From Marsupella aquatica (lineage: Eukaryota; Marchantiophyta), in the NCBI GenBank assembly GCA_973895155.1, contig OZ316891.1:12896001-12960000 (forward strand): a DNA stretch of 64,000 bases, read 5' to 3'. Under the pieces are notes generated by a model. The model saw only the letters and a program-made list of their open reading frames with translations, searched no databases and was not told where the DNA came from. This document shows positions 11,697 to 22,290 of this stretch, piece after piece (positions within the stretch are counted from its first letter, which is position 1; the number at the start of each line of letters is the position of its first letter). The position numbers and the translations under genes are program-made.

Positions 11697-11711
11697 CTCG
11701 TGCTGATAACG
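11697..11711 (-). other. Primer binding site resembling the tRNA-Ile anticodon arm
   Basis: Immediately downstream of the 5' LTR the element strand reads CGTTATCAGCACGAG. Its complement, CTCGTGCTGATAACG, matches my recollection of the anticodon stem-loop of plant nuclear tRNA-Ile(AAU), with C in the primer site opposite wobble position 34, which is inosine in the mature tRNA. This is not the usual 3'-terminal initiator-Met site TGGTATCAGAGC. Confidence 0.6.
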
Positions 11712-11825
11712 TGTGAGAGTATGAATGGAATGAATCATGTATAGTCTGTGGTGGTTGGTACATATAGTGGTGTCGGTCCGGTGACTGGTTGATCCGGTCG
11801 TCCGGTCACCAGGTAGAGTCTAACA
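11712..11825 (-). repeat. 5' LTR of the Copia element (114 bp)
   Basis: Terminates in TG...CA, is flanked by ATGCA at 11826-11830, and is 113/114 identical to the other LTR. Confidence 0.95.
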
Positions 11826-11864
11826 ATGCATTCCTTAGTGTTGAACAAAAAATTACAATTATGG

Positions 11865-14234
11865 TTTGTTGGAAAAATTGACCCGCTTTAGTCAAGCTAT
11901 AAATTATCCTTGTTGTTTCATACAAAGCTACAAAATTACATCACACTTATCTCTTGTGTCTCATCTTTGTGAGACTGCCTACAACCCCAAGAGAAGTGGG
12001 TTGAGGTGGCTCTTCACCTCGTTCATCAATATCAGGACCGAGCCACTTTAACAATAGCATCAACATCAAGGCCAACCTAATACTTTCAAATTCACTCAAC
12101 ACTTTGCTATGATATTCTGAAGCTCAGGTGTGAGTTGGTTTTCAGACCATACACCATTGACATTAAGAGACAAACTAGTCCTTGTCAATTATTCAAGTGC
12201 ATATGACATGCGATCAATAGAACTGTTCACCTCAATAGTCACTTGTCAATGTCACAATCCAATATTTGCCAAGATTTTTCATTTTCCTTAGAGTTGCCAT
12301 GTGTCCCAATCCCCATTCACTTTCCAACAAGCAACATCTTTGTTTTCTTCTCTTCCCACCTTTGTCCAGATGCCTTCTATCTTTGAAATTCACAGATGAA
12401 TCAGACTTGAATCTACAAACATCCAAGAATAGTTGACTTTGGAAACTGTATGTGCATTGATGCTCAACAGCAAATTTACAATGTTGGGCTGGTTGGAAAG
12501 CACATATGACAATGCTTCTAGTGGTAAAGGGATTGGGAGTTCTAATCAAAATGAGAGATAAATCTTTCACAAAGAGTAACAGGCCAAAACACAAGGAAAG
12601 AGTCGCAGAACTCGACTACCTTAGCACTTAGCTCCGGCATCGCTAACTCCGACACCCAGCTCCTCTATGGTCCAAGCCTCCAAAACGGCCATCCAGTGGA
12701 GACTAAGTATGGGGAGACTAGTGGGCAACGAGACATTGCATTAACATGAGCAAGGCGCTAAGCTAGTAACGCACACTAAGGACTTAGACTAGCATGGAGC
12801 TGATTGGGTCATGGAAAGGGTCGGGCTCAAGGTGGACCATCCAAACCCCTGGACGGACTTTGGGTTATGAGGGCTTGAGTGGGAGTTCCTCTTGAATTGG
12901 GCCCAAGGCTAACAAAATTTATTTCATGCGCAACGACCATTTGGCGCATGAGATACGGCGCGTCCGGGACCCTTGACTAACGACGGGCTCTGAGGGCCTA
13001 GGCATGAGCACTGGGTTGGCCCAATCACAATGGGTTAAGGTACTCCGCTTACAGACATCTAGCTAGAAAGCTATGGGCATAACAAGTTAGTTGTTTGCCC
13101 ATGCGTGTGGGGTGGAGTCCAGGTTGAGAGCCAAATATAGGGGATGAAAGTCGGTCCAGGTGGGGCAGGTCTCCAAAAGTATATATGAAGGGAGTAGTGT
13201 CTCCCCCAAGGGCCAAGGGCGAGCCCAAGTCGTGAGTCACGGTGGTTGCGACACTAAGAGGAAACATCAAATGGAAATGACAATAACTTTGCAACGGAAA
13301 GTTTGTTGGAGAACTTCTTGGATGCGTTGGAAAGATCTTGAGGAGTACTACATCCTCCTGAGCTCAACTGGGTCTGGGGATGCCATCTCGCCCATCTCGA
13401 CCACTTGCCAAATCTTGTCAAAATAGTAGCCAAATCGCATTCAGTTTCCATGGGAGCTTGAGTTGGGGAGACAAAGCAAAGTAGTCATGGAGGTTGAGTT
13501 CCAAGTGCACTTGGCCCTTGACTCTAAGTTGAGCAAGAACCTTGGAGTTGGTGCTAGGGTCGGGGCCAATCTGGTCATTGCTTTGTAGGACAAGCTTGGG
13601 ACAAGCTAGCTATTTGGGCCATGAGCATATCCTGGGGGTAGGGCGGTCAGCCAGTGACGAATAGGAAGTGGGGAAGCACAGGCGGCACCCAAAGAGGGGT
13701 TGGTCTAGATAAAAAGTGGGTCATCACTGGAGGTGCAAGACATACCAAGTTGCTTTCTCAAGAAGTTTTGTGTAAGCATTTGGGCACCAAAGGCACTTAG
13801 GCGAGGGATTGGTGAGAGCATTGGGTGGCAAGGTCCACCACTGAAAGCCTTACAGCGGAGATACAAACAAACACGTATGGCTGCTGGTATGCATGCTTCA
13901 CATTGGAGTGGGATTGGTTTAGGGTTACCACCCAAGTGACCACCAAAAACATTCTTGCCTCTAAGTATCAAGTTTTTCACTATATTAGTTATATATTTTT
14001 TCAGTTGGGGGTGACAGCAAATAACTGTGTCACTTGTATAAAATTATAGGCCTACCCCTAATTATTGTGTGTGACATTAATTGTTAGTGACATTAATTTT
14101 TTAATGACTAAATATTGTACAGAGTGTACTTAAATTTAAAAATGAAAAAGTGACAAAGAATGTATTCAGATAAAAAAATTAATGACCATCTAGTAAATCT
14201 TGCGACCTCCTTTAAATGTCATTTAATTAGAGCC
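11865..14234. other. Intergenic, no gene recognised
   Basis: The interval 12600-13960 is more GC-rich than its surroundings and looks like decayed repeat sequence, but it has no open frame with recognisable domains. The rest holds only short frames with no similarity I can name. Confidence 0.4.
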
Positions 14235-14238
14235 ATTA

Positions 14239-14604
14239 TTATTCACCCCTTTCCCTATACCCCACCCTCTTATGCCAATCCCCTGAGGTTTTGGGAACTA
14301 ATCTGGATTGTGGACCATGGAAATAAAAGAGGGTAACCGCCTCTCAAGTGTAGCCTTTGCAGAAGTGGTACACTTTGGTTTGTTTTCTGTTTACCGGATT
14401 TTCCACCCCATACCCCTGTTCTTGCAAAGGGGGTGAAACTGCCAATTAAAGTATACCACTCGAGAAGTGGTTCACTTAGGATGCACTGCCCCCCTTTGCA
14501 AGAACCCCAACAAGAATAGGGGTATGGGTCATAATGGGGGCAAATGAAAAGATGCCCTTCAAACACAGCACGGAGAGGGCTGGCGGTTCACAAGGGGTGA
14601 ATGG
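14239..14604. repeat. Foldback-type small element
   Basis: ATTCACCCCTT near 14240 is inverted as AAGGGGTGAAT near 14595. Internally, CCCCATACCCCTGTTCTTGC (from 14406) is matched in reverse by GCAAGAACCCC plus ATAGGGGTATGGG at 14497-14528. The structure suggests a MITE-like element, but no target duplication is evident. Confidence 0.4.
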
Positions 14605-17500
14605 AAAAAGGCTCCAAGTGACACACCATCCAACCTTACTTGGCCCCGCACTACAAAAGCCAAGAGCCAAATGATACAATAATTTTATGTGGTTGTACAA
14701 TTTGGCTAAGTTTAATATTGATTTGGGAAGTGATTTGGGAAAGTGTTATTGGACTTCATCTCACTTAATGACATAGATTGACATGTTTTGGAAGTGGAAT
14801 TTTGTGACAGACAATGTAAGAGTGCCAATGGCAAAGATCTCTGCTAGTGATTGCATACCTATGCGATTGATGCTCCTCCACTTGTGATGTGTGGGTTGAG
14901 GGTTAAGGTGGGGAATGTGTGTGTGGAAATAGGGAAGGTGTACATGTTGGAATTTTGAGCTGGGAAACCAACACAAACCAAAACCAGGTTAATGACTGTA
15001 CTCCAACATCTCACCCAAATGTGGAGTCAGAGTTTCTCTGCCCATCCAACCTTGAGAAAAACCATTAATCCACCTGAATAGGTAGCTTATGCTTTGGCAA
15101 CCATTTTGATAGAATTGGCAGTGTTTGGTTGACAGGTTCAAAATGTTCAGCATGCAGTCCTTCGGGGTTATCCTCAGTTTTTGAGCTTCCACTGGGTTCT
15201 TATGTCCACACAAGGTCTTCGGGTGCTAGGTTCATCAGCAGATATTTATACCTTTTGCTTTTTTGTAGTGGATGCTCTTCAAGAGGCTTTAATTAGCCCT
15301 TGAATTAGCCTTAGCTCTTTGCTACCTAATTTGGTTGACATGCAGGTCACATTTAAGATATTTTTGAGATGTCTCGACACTAGAGCATCTTACTTGGCCA
15401 GAATATACCCACCTATAGAGGAGCTTTGTATATTACAAAGAGTCTGATCTCTCAACATTTGAGATGGCTCCACCCTAGAGCATCTTACTTGGCCATCTAT
15501 AGAGGAGTTTTGTGAACTTTTATGGCCGTTCCCTTAACTCAGTCCTTGTGCCCAACTCGTGACCCGTTATGGCGGTGCTTGAGACACCCTAATGGACATC
15601 AAGTTAGCAATGCATGAACTCTGACTATGTGTTCCCAGCAGTTGCCCCTCTTAGCCAAAACAGTTAGGGTTCATCAAAACCCTTGAGAAAATAATCAAAA
15701 CTTGTGCTCATACAAAGAGGAGCAAGCTGTAGCAAAGGACCATTTTGCAAAGGACCATTTTAAAGGCATTCAATTGCAAAACCCTCAACTCAATAACTTT
15801 CCCACATTTTAAATAGCAAAATCCCATGTCAGTCTTATGATGATGATGTTTGAACCCTTATGCTTGCACCATCTTTCAAGAGTGGGTCAAGTCCAACACC
15901 CTCCTGTGAGCCATACTTGCTTTAAGGGAATTTATGATCTTTCAATCTGATACCATGGACCGGCTAGGAATTTGAATCTAGGCACTCGAGTGTACATCCC
16001 TAACAGGAATTGAATCTAAGCCCCTTGGGCCTCACTTTGTGTAAAAGAAGTGGACCCCTTGTGATCATGACCTCTTTCTATTTACAGCTTGTTATTTCTA
16101 TTTTACTATAAAAAGCTCTCTTGTTACTGGTAATAATTCTGATTATTAGTTTAAAATGAATAAAAATTATCCTTCAAGTTTTAGCATGTGCTCTGCATAT
16201 TAGTTAGTGTACATGGTAGTGCTCTATCACTAAGCTAGAGGCCCTAAACCCTTCATGCCTACACAACTCTGGTTCAAGTGTGTTCATTTCCAACAGATCT
16301 ATGTTCGAAGACTTCCTGGGTTTTGAGTGTTTGACCTCTACCTTTGCATATTGCACCAGTGCCCTTGGATCATGTCATACACTCGAGCAACGGTGCAAGG
16401 TCCAGAGGCAAAAAATAGCTCTAAACAATGGAGATAGCGGGCTGCATTGAGTGACTGACGCTCCCTTAGTGTATCAGAAATAACTCTCAAATGGTTGCTA
16501 TACTCAATTGCTCAAGAATCATAAGGCCGCTTGAAGATTTCCCAATGTATCTGGAATGTAGAATTTAAATTGCTCCAATTGCACTTTTTAATATGGATGG
16601 TGTCCTGCGGAGCTTTAAAAGACTAGCAAATTGTTGTTCAAAATCTTGGACAGACTCTCAACTTTGGATATATATCAATGTACAATGAGTAATATTCCAT
16701 TCCCATTAACAGCTAGCGGAATTATGAGATTCTGACCAAAGGACTTCGACCTTGACTTCCCCAAGCAAAGCTAAAAGTCAGAGCACGGAGGGTCACCCCG
16801 GCAGACGAACTCTCCTCCAAGAGGCCGGAGCCCTCATTAATACTCCCCGCATTCGAGGGCAGCAAGCCTGAACCCCCCTCTGGTAATCACACATCAAAAT
16901 GTGGTAGTATAGGTGTGCACTCATTGATTTAAAGAAAATAATGAGGTTTATCATGGTATGAAGTTTTGTAGTACCCCCCCCCCCCCCCCTGTATTATGTC
17001 ATATTTTGATTTCATTTGATTTGATGTGCAATTACAATGACCCCCCAAACCCTCCCCTTGCGATGCGCCCTCCACTTCGTATAGGGTAATGATGGTTTGG
17101 TCTGGGGTTACTAGCCGATAACCCTATGACCAGAAAGTGAATAAATGTTCCAGGAAGTGAATAAATGTGTAGCCAAAAAACTTTTCTGAGCTTTGTGGGA
17201 ACAAGTTTCAGACTTAAACCCCAACCCAAAGAGTTGTTATCGTAAGTAAAACTTGAGTTGTTATCATAAGTAAAACTTGTACCCAAACAAGATTACCAGG
17301 TAGGACTTTCCTGCACTTGATTAAGTATGGGATCAAGGAAGTAAGGTCGCCTTTATGAGGTAGGGTGACGATATGCTCGTAAAGAAATACAGACATATTT
17401 GATAGTACTTTCAAGTTATGTGTCTAGTTATGATTTGCTCACAATGACTCTGTCAGGATTTTCAAAGTGTTTCCAACCTTCAGCTTGCACATAGACACAA
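14605..17500. other. Intergenic, no gene recognised
   Basis: Contains a minus-strand open frame of 74 codons at 15213-14989 with no recognisable family, a direct repeat at 15368-15514, and a run of 16 C at 16974-16989. Nothing else could be supported. Confidence 0.4.
15368..15514. repeat. Imperfect direct repeat around TAGAGCATCTTACTTGGCCA
   Basis: Copies start at 15368 and 15463. Both contain the 20-bp word followed by CTATAGAGGAG; the first has an extra 11 bp between the two blocks. Confidence 0.75.
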
Positions 17501-17590
17501 GGTCTTCTAATGAGACATTAAAGGACAGAAAGTCTTGTAATGAGGCATTAAAGGACAGAAGGTCTTGTAATGAGGCATTAAAAGTTAAGG
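17501..17590. repeat. 30-bp tandem repeat, three copies
   Basis: Copies start at 17501, 17531 and 17561, with the consensus GGTCTTGTAATGAGGCATTA followed by AAGGACAGAA. An open frame runs through it only because 30 is a multiple of three. Confidence 0.9.
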
Positions 17591-17678
17591 TGGAGTCCTG
17601 TCAATGGACAAGGACCATTATTATTCAACACATGACCTTAGAAGGAAATGCTAGCACCTAGTAGAGAAGGTTACAACT

Positions 17679-17779
17679 CGTAACCTTTCTTCGTAACCTT
17701 TCTTCGTAACCTTTCTTCATGACAGGAATACGTTCATGACAGAAATTATTACGAGTTTTCATGACAGGAATTACGAGTT
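17679..17779. repeat. 13-bp and ~22-bp short tandem repeats
   Basis: CGTAACCTTTCTT occurs three times in a row (17679-17717). It is followed by three variants of CATGACAGGAATTACGAGTTTT up to 17779. This lies about 550 bp upstream of the KH-domain gene's start codon. Confidence 0.85.
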
Positions 17780-18313
17780 TTCCCTCCGATTCGAGAAACC
17801 CTATATCAACCGAACACTCTGAAAGCCCACTCTGAAAGCCGGCTGACAGGTCTGGAGAGAGAGACTCCTTCCTTGTCGCGCCGAGGCAAGCAACGAGCCA
17901 AACGCACGGCGGCCGTGTTCACAGTCATCCGCTTCTTTGCGCCATCCTGTGCCCTGTCCTCGCGGAGGAGCAGGACATCGGTGCCCAGAGCCCGAGGACG
18001 AGGAAGAGGAAGAGGGGGGGTGTGGGTGGTCATCACTCTCTAGCCTACTGATAATCCAAATCGAGGTCTTGATTTTTAACTTTTGCCTCCTGGCTAGATC
18101 CGACCGATTCGTTCTGCAAGGCCTAGTTTGTACTCATCTGAGAGATATAAGCTAAGCTTCAAATTTCTTTGCATCTGACTGTCACTGGTTTTCAGCACGA
18201 CCTGAAGAAGTCCAAAGTTGTAGCAAATAGAGGCTTCTTTGTCAATACGTTTTCTCATTTACACATGATTGCATCATCCAAATGTGGCATATTATTTTAG
18301 GATTGAATTCCAA

Positions 18314-21311
18314 ATGGCAACCGAGGCAGTAGCGGCAGTTCTTCCTGAACAAGAACCTCCGGCTGCAATACGGTCGGTACCAGAACATCGTCCTCCACCT
18401 CCGACTCCGCAGCAAAAGAGGGGGCGAGAGGAAGAGGCAGGTGGAGACAAGAAGTGGGCTGGATGGCCGGGGGACAACGTCTTCCGGCTAGTCGTCCCAG
18501 TTCAGAAAGTTGGCGGTATCATTGGACGCAAAGGTGAATTTGTGAAGAAAATGTGCGAGGAGACACGTGCACGAATTAAGATTCTTGAAGGTGTCCCTGG
18601 AACTTCAGAACGCATCGTATGCCTCTTAACTTGGGTTTCTTGATAGTGAGAGACTTATTTTGAGAGTGTAGAGAGAGTAGTACTGGTTCATTGCGAAGTT
18701 GAATTTATTGACCTTCTACGTTGCACCAGGATGTTATTTGTTCAATGTTCCATTTTTGGGACGAGATGGATGAAGAATTGATGAAGTGGATATGGGATTG
18801 CAATTTAGGTGCTCGTTTCGGCCAGGGAAGATCCTGATTTGGCTATTTCACCCGCCATGGATGGTTTACTCCGTGTCCACCGACGCGTAGTCGAAGGATC
18901 TGATCCAGACGGGGAAGATGGACATACTGAGCCCCGAGCCGGTGGTGGTACAGTTTCTTCACGTTTACTAGTAGCAGCCACACAAGCTGGCAGTCTTATT
19001 GGGCGACAGGGAGCCACGATCAAGTCCATTCAGGATGCCTCCGGTGCAACTGTGCGAGTTCTCCCTCCAGGTAAGGAAGGTATCGGACTTTTGAATCCTT
19101 TCTGAATGTCTCATTTGGTGCTTGTAAGGCAGTTACATACTGATAGAAATAAACTCTTCTTATTCCGGATTGCCACACTGGAATTGGCTTTACACTCCAC
19201 ACGAGCCCAGGCAATGGTATGCAAGGTCTCTCTTCGAAGTTAAATTTTAACAAACCATATCCCAAATTCACAGCCATACTGGAGAGATTGCATACCTGTC
19301 AAGTTTTCCTTTAGAAGCCGTGGACCACTGCTGTTATATTTCAGGAAAGCGTGGGACGAGCTCAAGATGTTTTCACCCTTGAATATAACGTCAAACTGCA
19401 TTGAAATCAGAGCTTCCTTTTTAATGCATTTTTTCCGTTGTTGCTGATGATTTTTTGTAATTCTGCTTACCTACTGGACTAGCTTTAGGTACCACTGACC
19501 AGACAGTTGAAAGAAGTGATGTGTCATAGATTGGCACAAGTTTGTTGTATGGGTGGAGAGAGCTTCAATGCGGATAGCGTGATTGTAGATTTTAAGGTTT
19601 TTCTGTTCGATTGTGTTCATCGTTGTTTGCAGAGGAGCTCCCATTGTGTGCACTATCTGACGACAGGGTGGTAGAGATTCAAGGAGAGGCTCGAAATGTC
19701 CACAGAGCAATGGAATTGGTGGTGTCCCATTTGCGGAAGTTTTTGGTCGATCGAAGTGTCCTTTCACTATTTGAACTCAATGTACGCGCCAAATGTTCAG
19801 CTCTTGCTTTTACCGTCACATGCACATTATGCGTGCGTGAGTGTGTTTTGTCTTGATTTGGCCTGATTTTGGTAGTATCGTGCATGATCTTGGTGCATCA
19901 CCCCCCGAACTGAATTTTTTATTTTGGACTATGAACAGCAGCGTGCAGTGACAGCCAGTCAATCTCAACAGCAGCCAAGTCAACAACAGTCTTGGCCGGG
20001 ACACTCGACATCTAATTCTTTGTCCAACAGTGGAGGCGGGCCTGGGGGTTTAAGCAACAACTCACACTATGGAGGTGCTGCAGCACCCAATGATAACCTC
20101 AACTATTATCAAAGTGCCCCAGAGATTATCCACCACGATTCTCATCATCATCACCATGGTGTTACCATGTATGGTCGAGATCCTGGTGTCGGAGCACCTC
20201 CAAACTCAGTGGCTGCTCCCCCGCCCGCTCCAGTCATTACCCAGGTGACAAGTCATCTCATTTATAATATTCGTACCTTGTCGAGCTAGTATTGATGGTG
20301 AAATATTCTCTTAGGATTTACGGGTTGCATCTTTGTAATTGTCGGTAAAAGACATCTTGGACGACATATGAGATTGAGGCTTCAGCGACGCTTAACAGAG
20401 CTAAGAGTTAATTTTTGCAGATGACACAACACATGCAAATTCCACTGTCATATGCTGATGCTATTATTGGCACGGCTGGCGCCAACATAAGTTACATGCG
20501 GAGGACAAGTGGAGCTACTATAACTATTCAGGAGACTCGTGGTGTCCCTGGAGAGATGACAGTGGAAATTCACGGTAGTGCCGCTCAAGTGCAGACTGCT
20601 CAGCAACTGATTCAGGTACCCAATTGCACGTCTTATGTTTGTATTAATAGTTCAGATATTTGCTTGTAACGATGAGTATAGGAAATCACTTTGAGGAAGT
20701 AAAAGGTCCACAAGTTATTCGAATAGGTAACTATATAATGAAATGCGGCAACAAGTGCCAGGTATGACGCAATTTAGTTACCTATTCCAATAACTTGTGG
20801 ACCTTTTACTTCATCAAAGTGATTTCCAGCCGATGACAAATTAAATAGAAAGTGCAAAGGCTTGTCGACGGGCTCGCCAGAAGCTATGTCCTGTGTGAAA
20901 TCAGTGTATTTACGGCACTTCAGCTAGATTTTGTACTCAAGGGGGACGAATCTCTTCTGGAGAGCCGCGTTCCATTCTTCCAATTTGTCATGGTCAATTT
21001 CTTCATTCCACTTTTCTATGCCTTACACCGTAGACTCGACATGTCCCAGAGTCAATGCTGTTTTGTGGAGGTGACATTACATCTGCGCAGGAAACCAGCT
21101 CATCTATTCCTGAATGTCTTGAATTTTACAGAATTTCATGGCTGGAGCAACGGGAGCACCACCAGCTCCTCCCTCTTACAACGCAGTAGATCCAAATCCA
21201 TACCCAAATTATGCGAACCAAAATTCCATGTACACCACGGCAACAACCAATACGGGACTTACGACGCCAGCGCAATATCCATCGCATTACAACAGCAGTT
21301 ATGGTTATTGA
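18314..21311 (+). CDS. Triple KH-domain RNA-binding protein, PEPPER-like
   Basis: Predicted nuclear RNA-binding protein of the plant poly(rC)-binding/PEPPER (At4g26000) group, which regulates pre-mRNA processing of developmental genes. Exons: 18314-18616, 18809-19070, 19633-19781, 19939-20244, 20421-20615, 21132-21311. All have GT-AG borders and the phases agree, giving 464 residues. KH1 has GRKG at residues 71-74, KH2 has GRQG at 166-169, and KH3 has GTAG at 357-360. The segment between KH2 and KH3 (exon 4) is low complexity, rich in Gln, Ser, Gly and His. KH1 is preceded by KKWAGWPGD, like the family's KWSGWPGD. ATG 18314 was chosen because it opens the conserved frame; an intron in the 5' leader (17.8-18.3 kb) is possible. 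The C-terminal exon is short and rich in Pro, Tyr and Asn. Family assignment is firm; the orthologue within it is not. Confidence 0.92.
20681..20827. repeat. Long-armed foldback in intron 5 of the KH gene
   Basis: GGAAATCACTTTGA at 20681 through GGTAACT at 20732 is nearly perfectly inverted at 20776-20827 (AGTTACC to GTGATTTCC). The arms are ~50 bp around a ~43-bp loop. CGATGA occurs on both sides a few bases out (before 20681 and after 20827). It may be a MITE-type insertion. Confidence 0.8.
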
Positions 21312-22290
21312 TCAATTTCAAAATCTGTGATTAGGAATTAGGATGTTCATTGTGTCCTTTTAGCATACTTACCCTCAAAGGGTCCTTCTTGTAGATGAGG
21401 TAGTCTTTAGAGAGGTCCGACAAACCCTAGAATTGCAGGGCGCCCTGTGTTTCAAAGCTGCGGAAAATAGTTTCAGCTGGTCCAGGGTCTGAGGTTTTTT
21501 TTACAGCTGCATAATGCGACCTTTTTGTATCTGTACTGGAGTTCTGACAAGGACCCAAAGGTTTTCGACAGCTGTCGGCCTTCCCATTCTTTCTCAAGTG
21601 TCTCATTGAAAGATTTTGTCTTGACTTCGATTTTGCCAACACAAGAAACGCGTCGTAATGCTGCCCGAGGCAATTGATGAACTAGTCGTCGTCTTTTCAG
21701 GATGAAGAGTCTCTTAGATTTGTTGCTGATGACAATGCATGTTTTCCTTTTGCTGGCATGTCTGGTGTGCATTTTTCTGGCTGTTGTATAACACGTGACA
21801 GCACAGACAGAATCTAAATGCCTCGTTCTTGAATAGCAATGTGTCGTTCTGAAGGCGCACAGTTTTGATCTCAGCTTTGCAACAGCATTTCCTCTTCGAG
21901 TCGAACTGTTATGAAGTTTGAACACAACCTTGATGGACTTCACAATGGATTAATCATGGCTTCCTAATTAATCTTCTTTGCAAACCAATTGTAAGGTTTA
22001 ACCAGTGATGCCTCAGTGATGCCATCCGCAACATTGATGGTGCTAAACGGCTGCAATTCATGTTGAGTCACTCGAAACTAACATCTCATACTAGACATTT
22101 TTGGGAGGATCAATAATCCTGAGTAACCAACAGTGACCGAAGTCACCTTCAGTGCACTAGACACAATTTGCCTGTCAAATTTGTTTGTAGGTCTCTTCCG
22201 CTCTCAACATATAGCACAGATTCAAGAGACCGCTCTTCGAGGACACATCGCGGAGGCTTGAGGTAATGTTCTTCAAGATCATCTCGTACA
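21312..22290 (+). other. 3' flank of the KH gene
   Basis: Sequence after the KH stop codon, T-rich in places and without a supported coding region. The 156-codon minus-strand frame at 21943-21473 runs through likely 3' UTR, has basic low-information composition, and is not considered a gene. Confidence 0.4.

Larger units (their letters stand above)
5385..11825 (-). mobile_element. Full-length Copia LTR retrotransposon, non-functional
   Basis: A 6,441-bp element with transcription sense on the minus strand. It has two 114-bp LTRs that begin TGTTAG and end CTCACA in element sense, a 5-bp target duplication ATGCA (5380-5384 and 11826-11830), a purine tract next to the left LTR, and a primer binding site next to the right LTR. 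The domain order gag, protease, integrase, reverse transcriptase, RNase H identifies Copia (Ty1 type). The LTRs differ at one position, CG at 5434 against CA at 11761, so the insertion is fairly young. Even so, gag-pol carries a frameshift and four in-frame stops. The LTRs are unusually short for an element with complete coding content, and the leader before gag is unusually long. Confidence 0.95.

Noticed and set aside
17501-17590. CRISPR-like spaced repeats
   Set aside because: Copies are directly adjacent with no unique spacers; this is a 30-bp minisatellite in eukaryotic DNA.
21473-21943. 156-codon minus-strand ORF
   Set aside because: Lies over the probable 3' UTR of the KH gene, basic low-information protein, no conserved motif.
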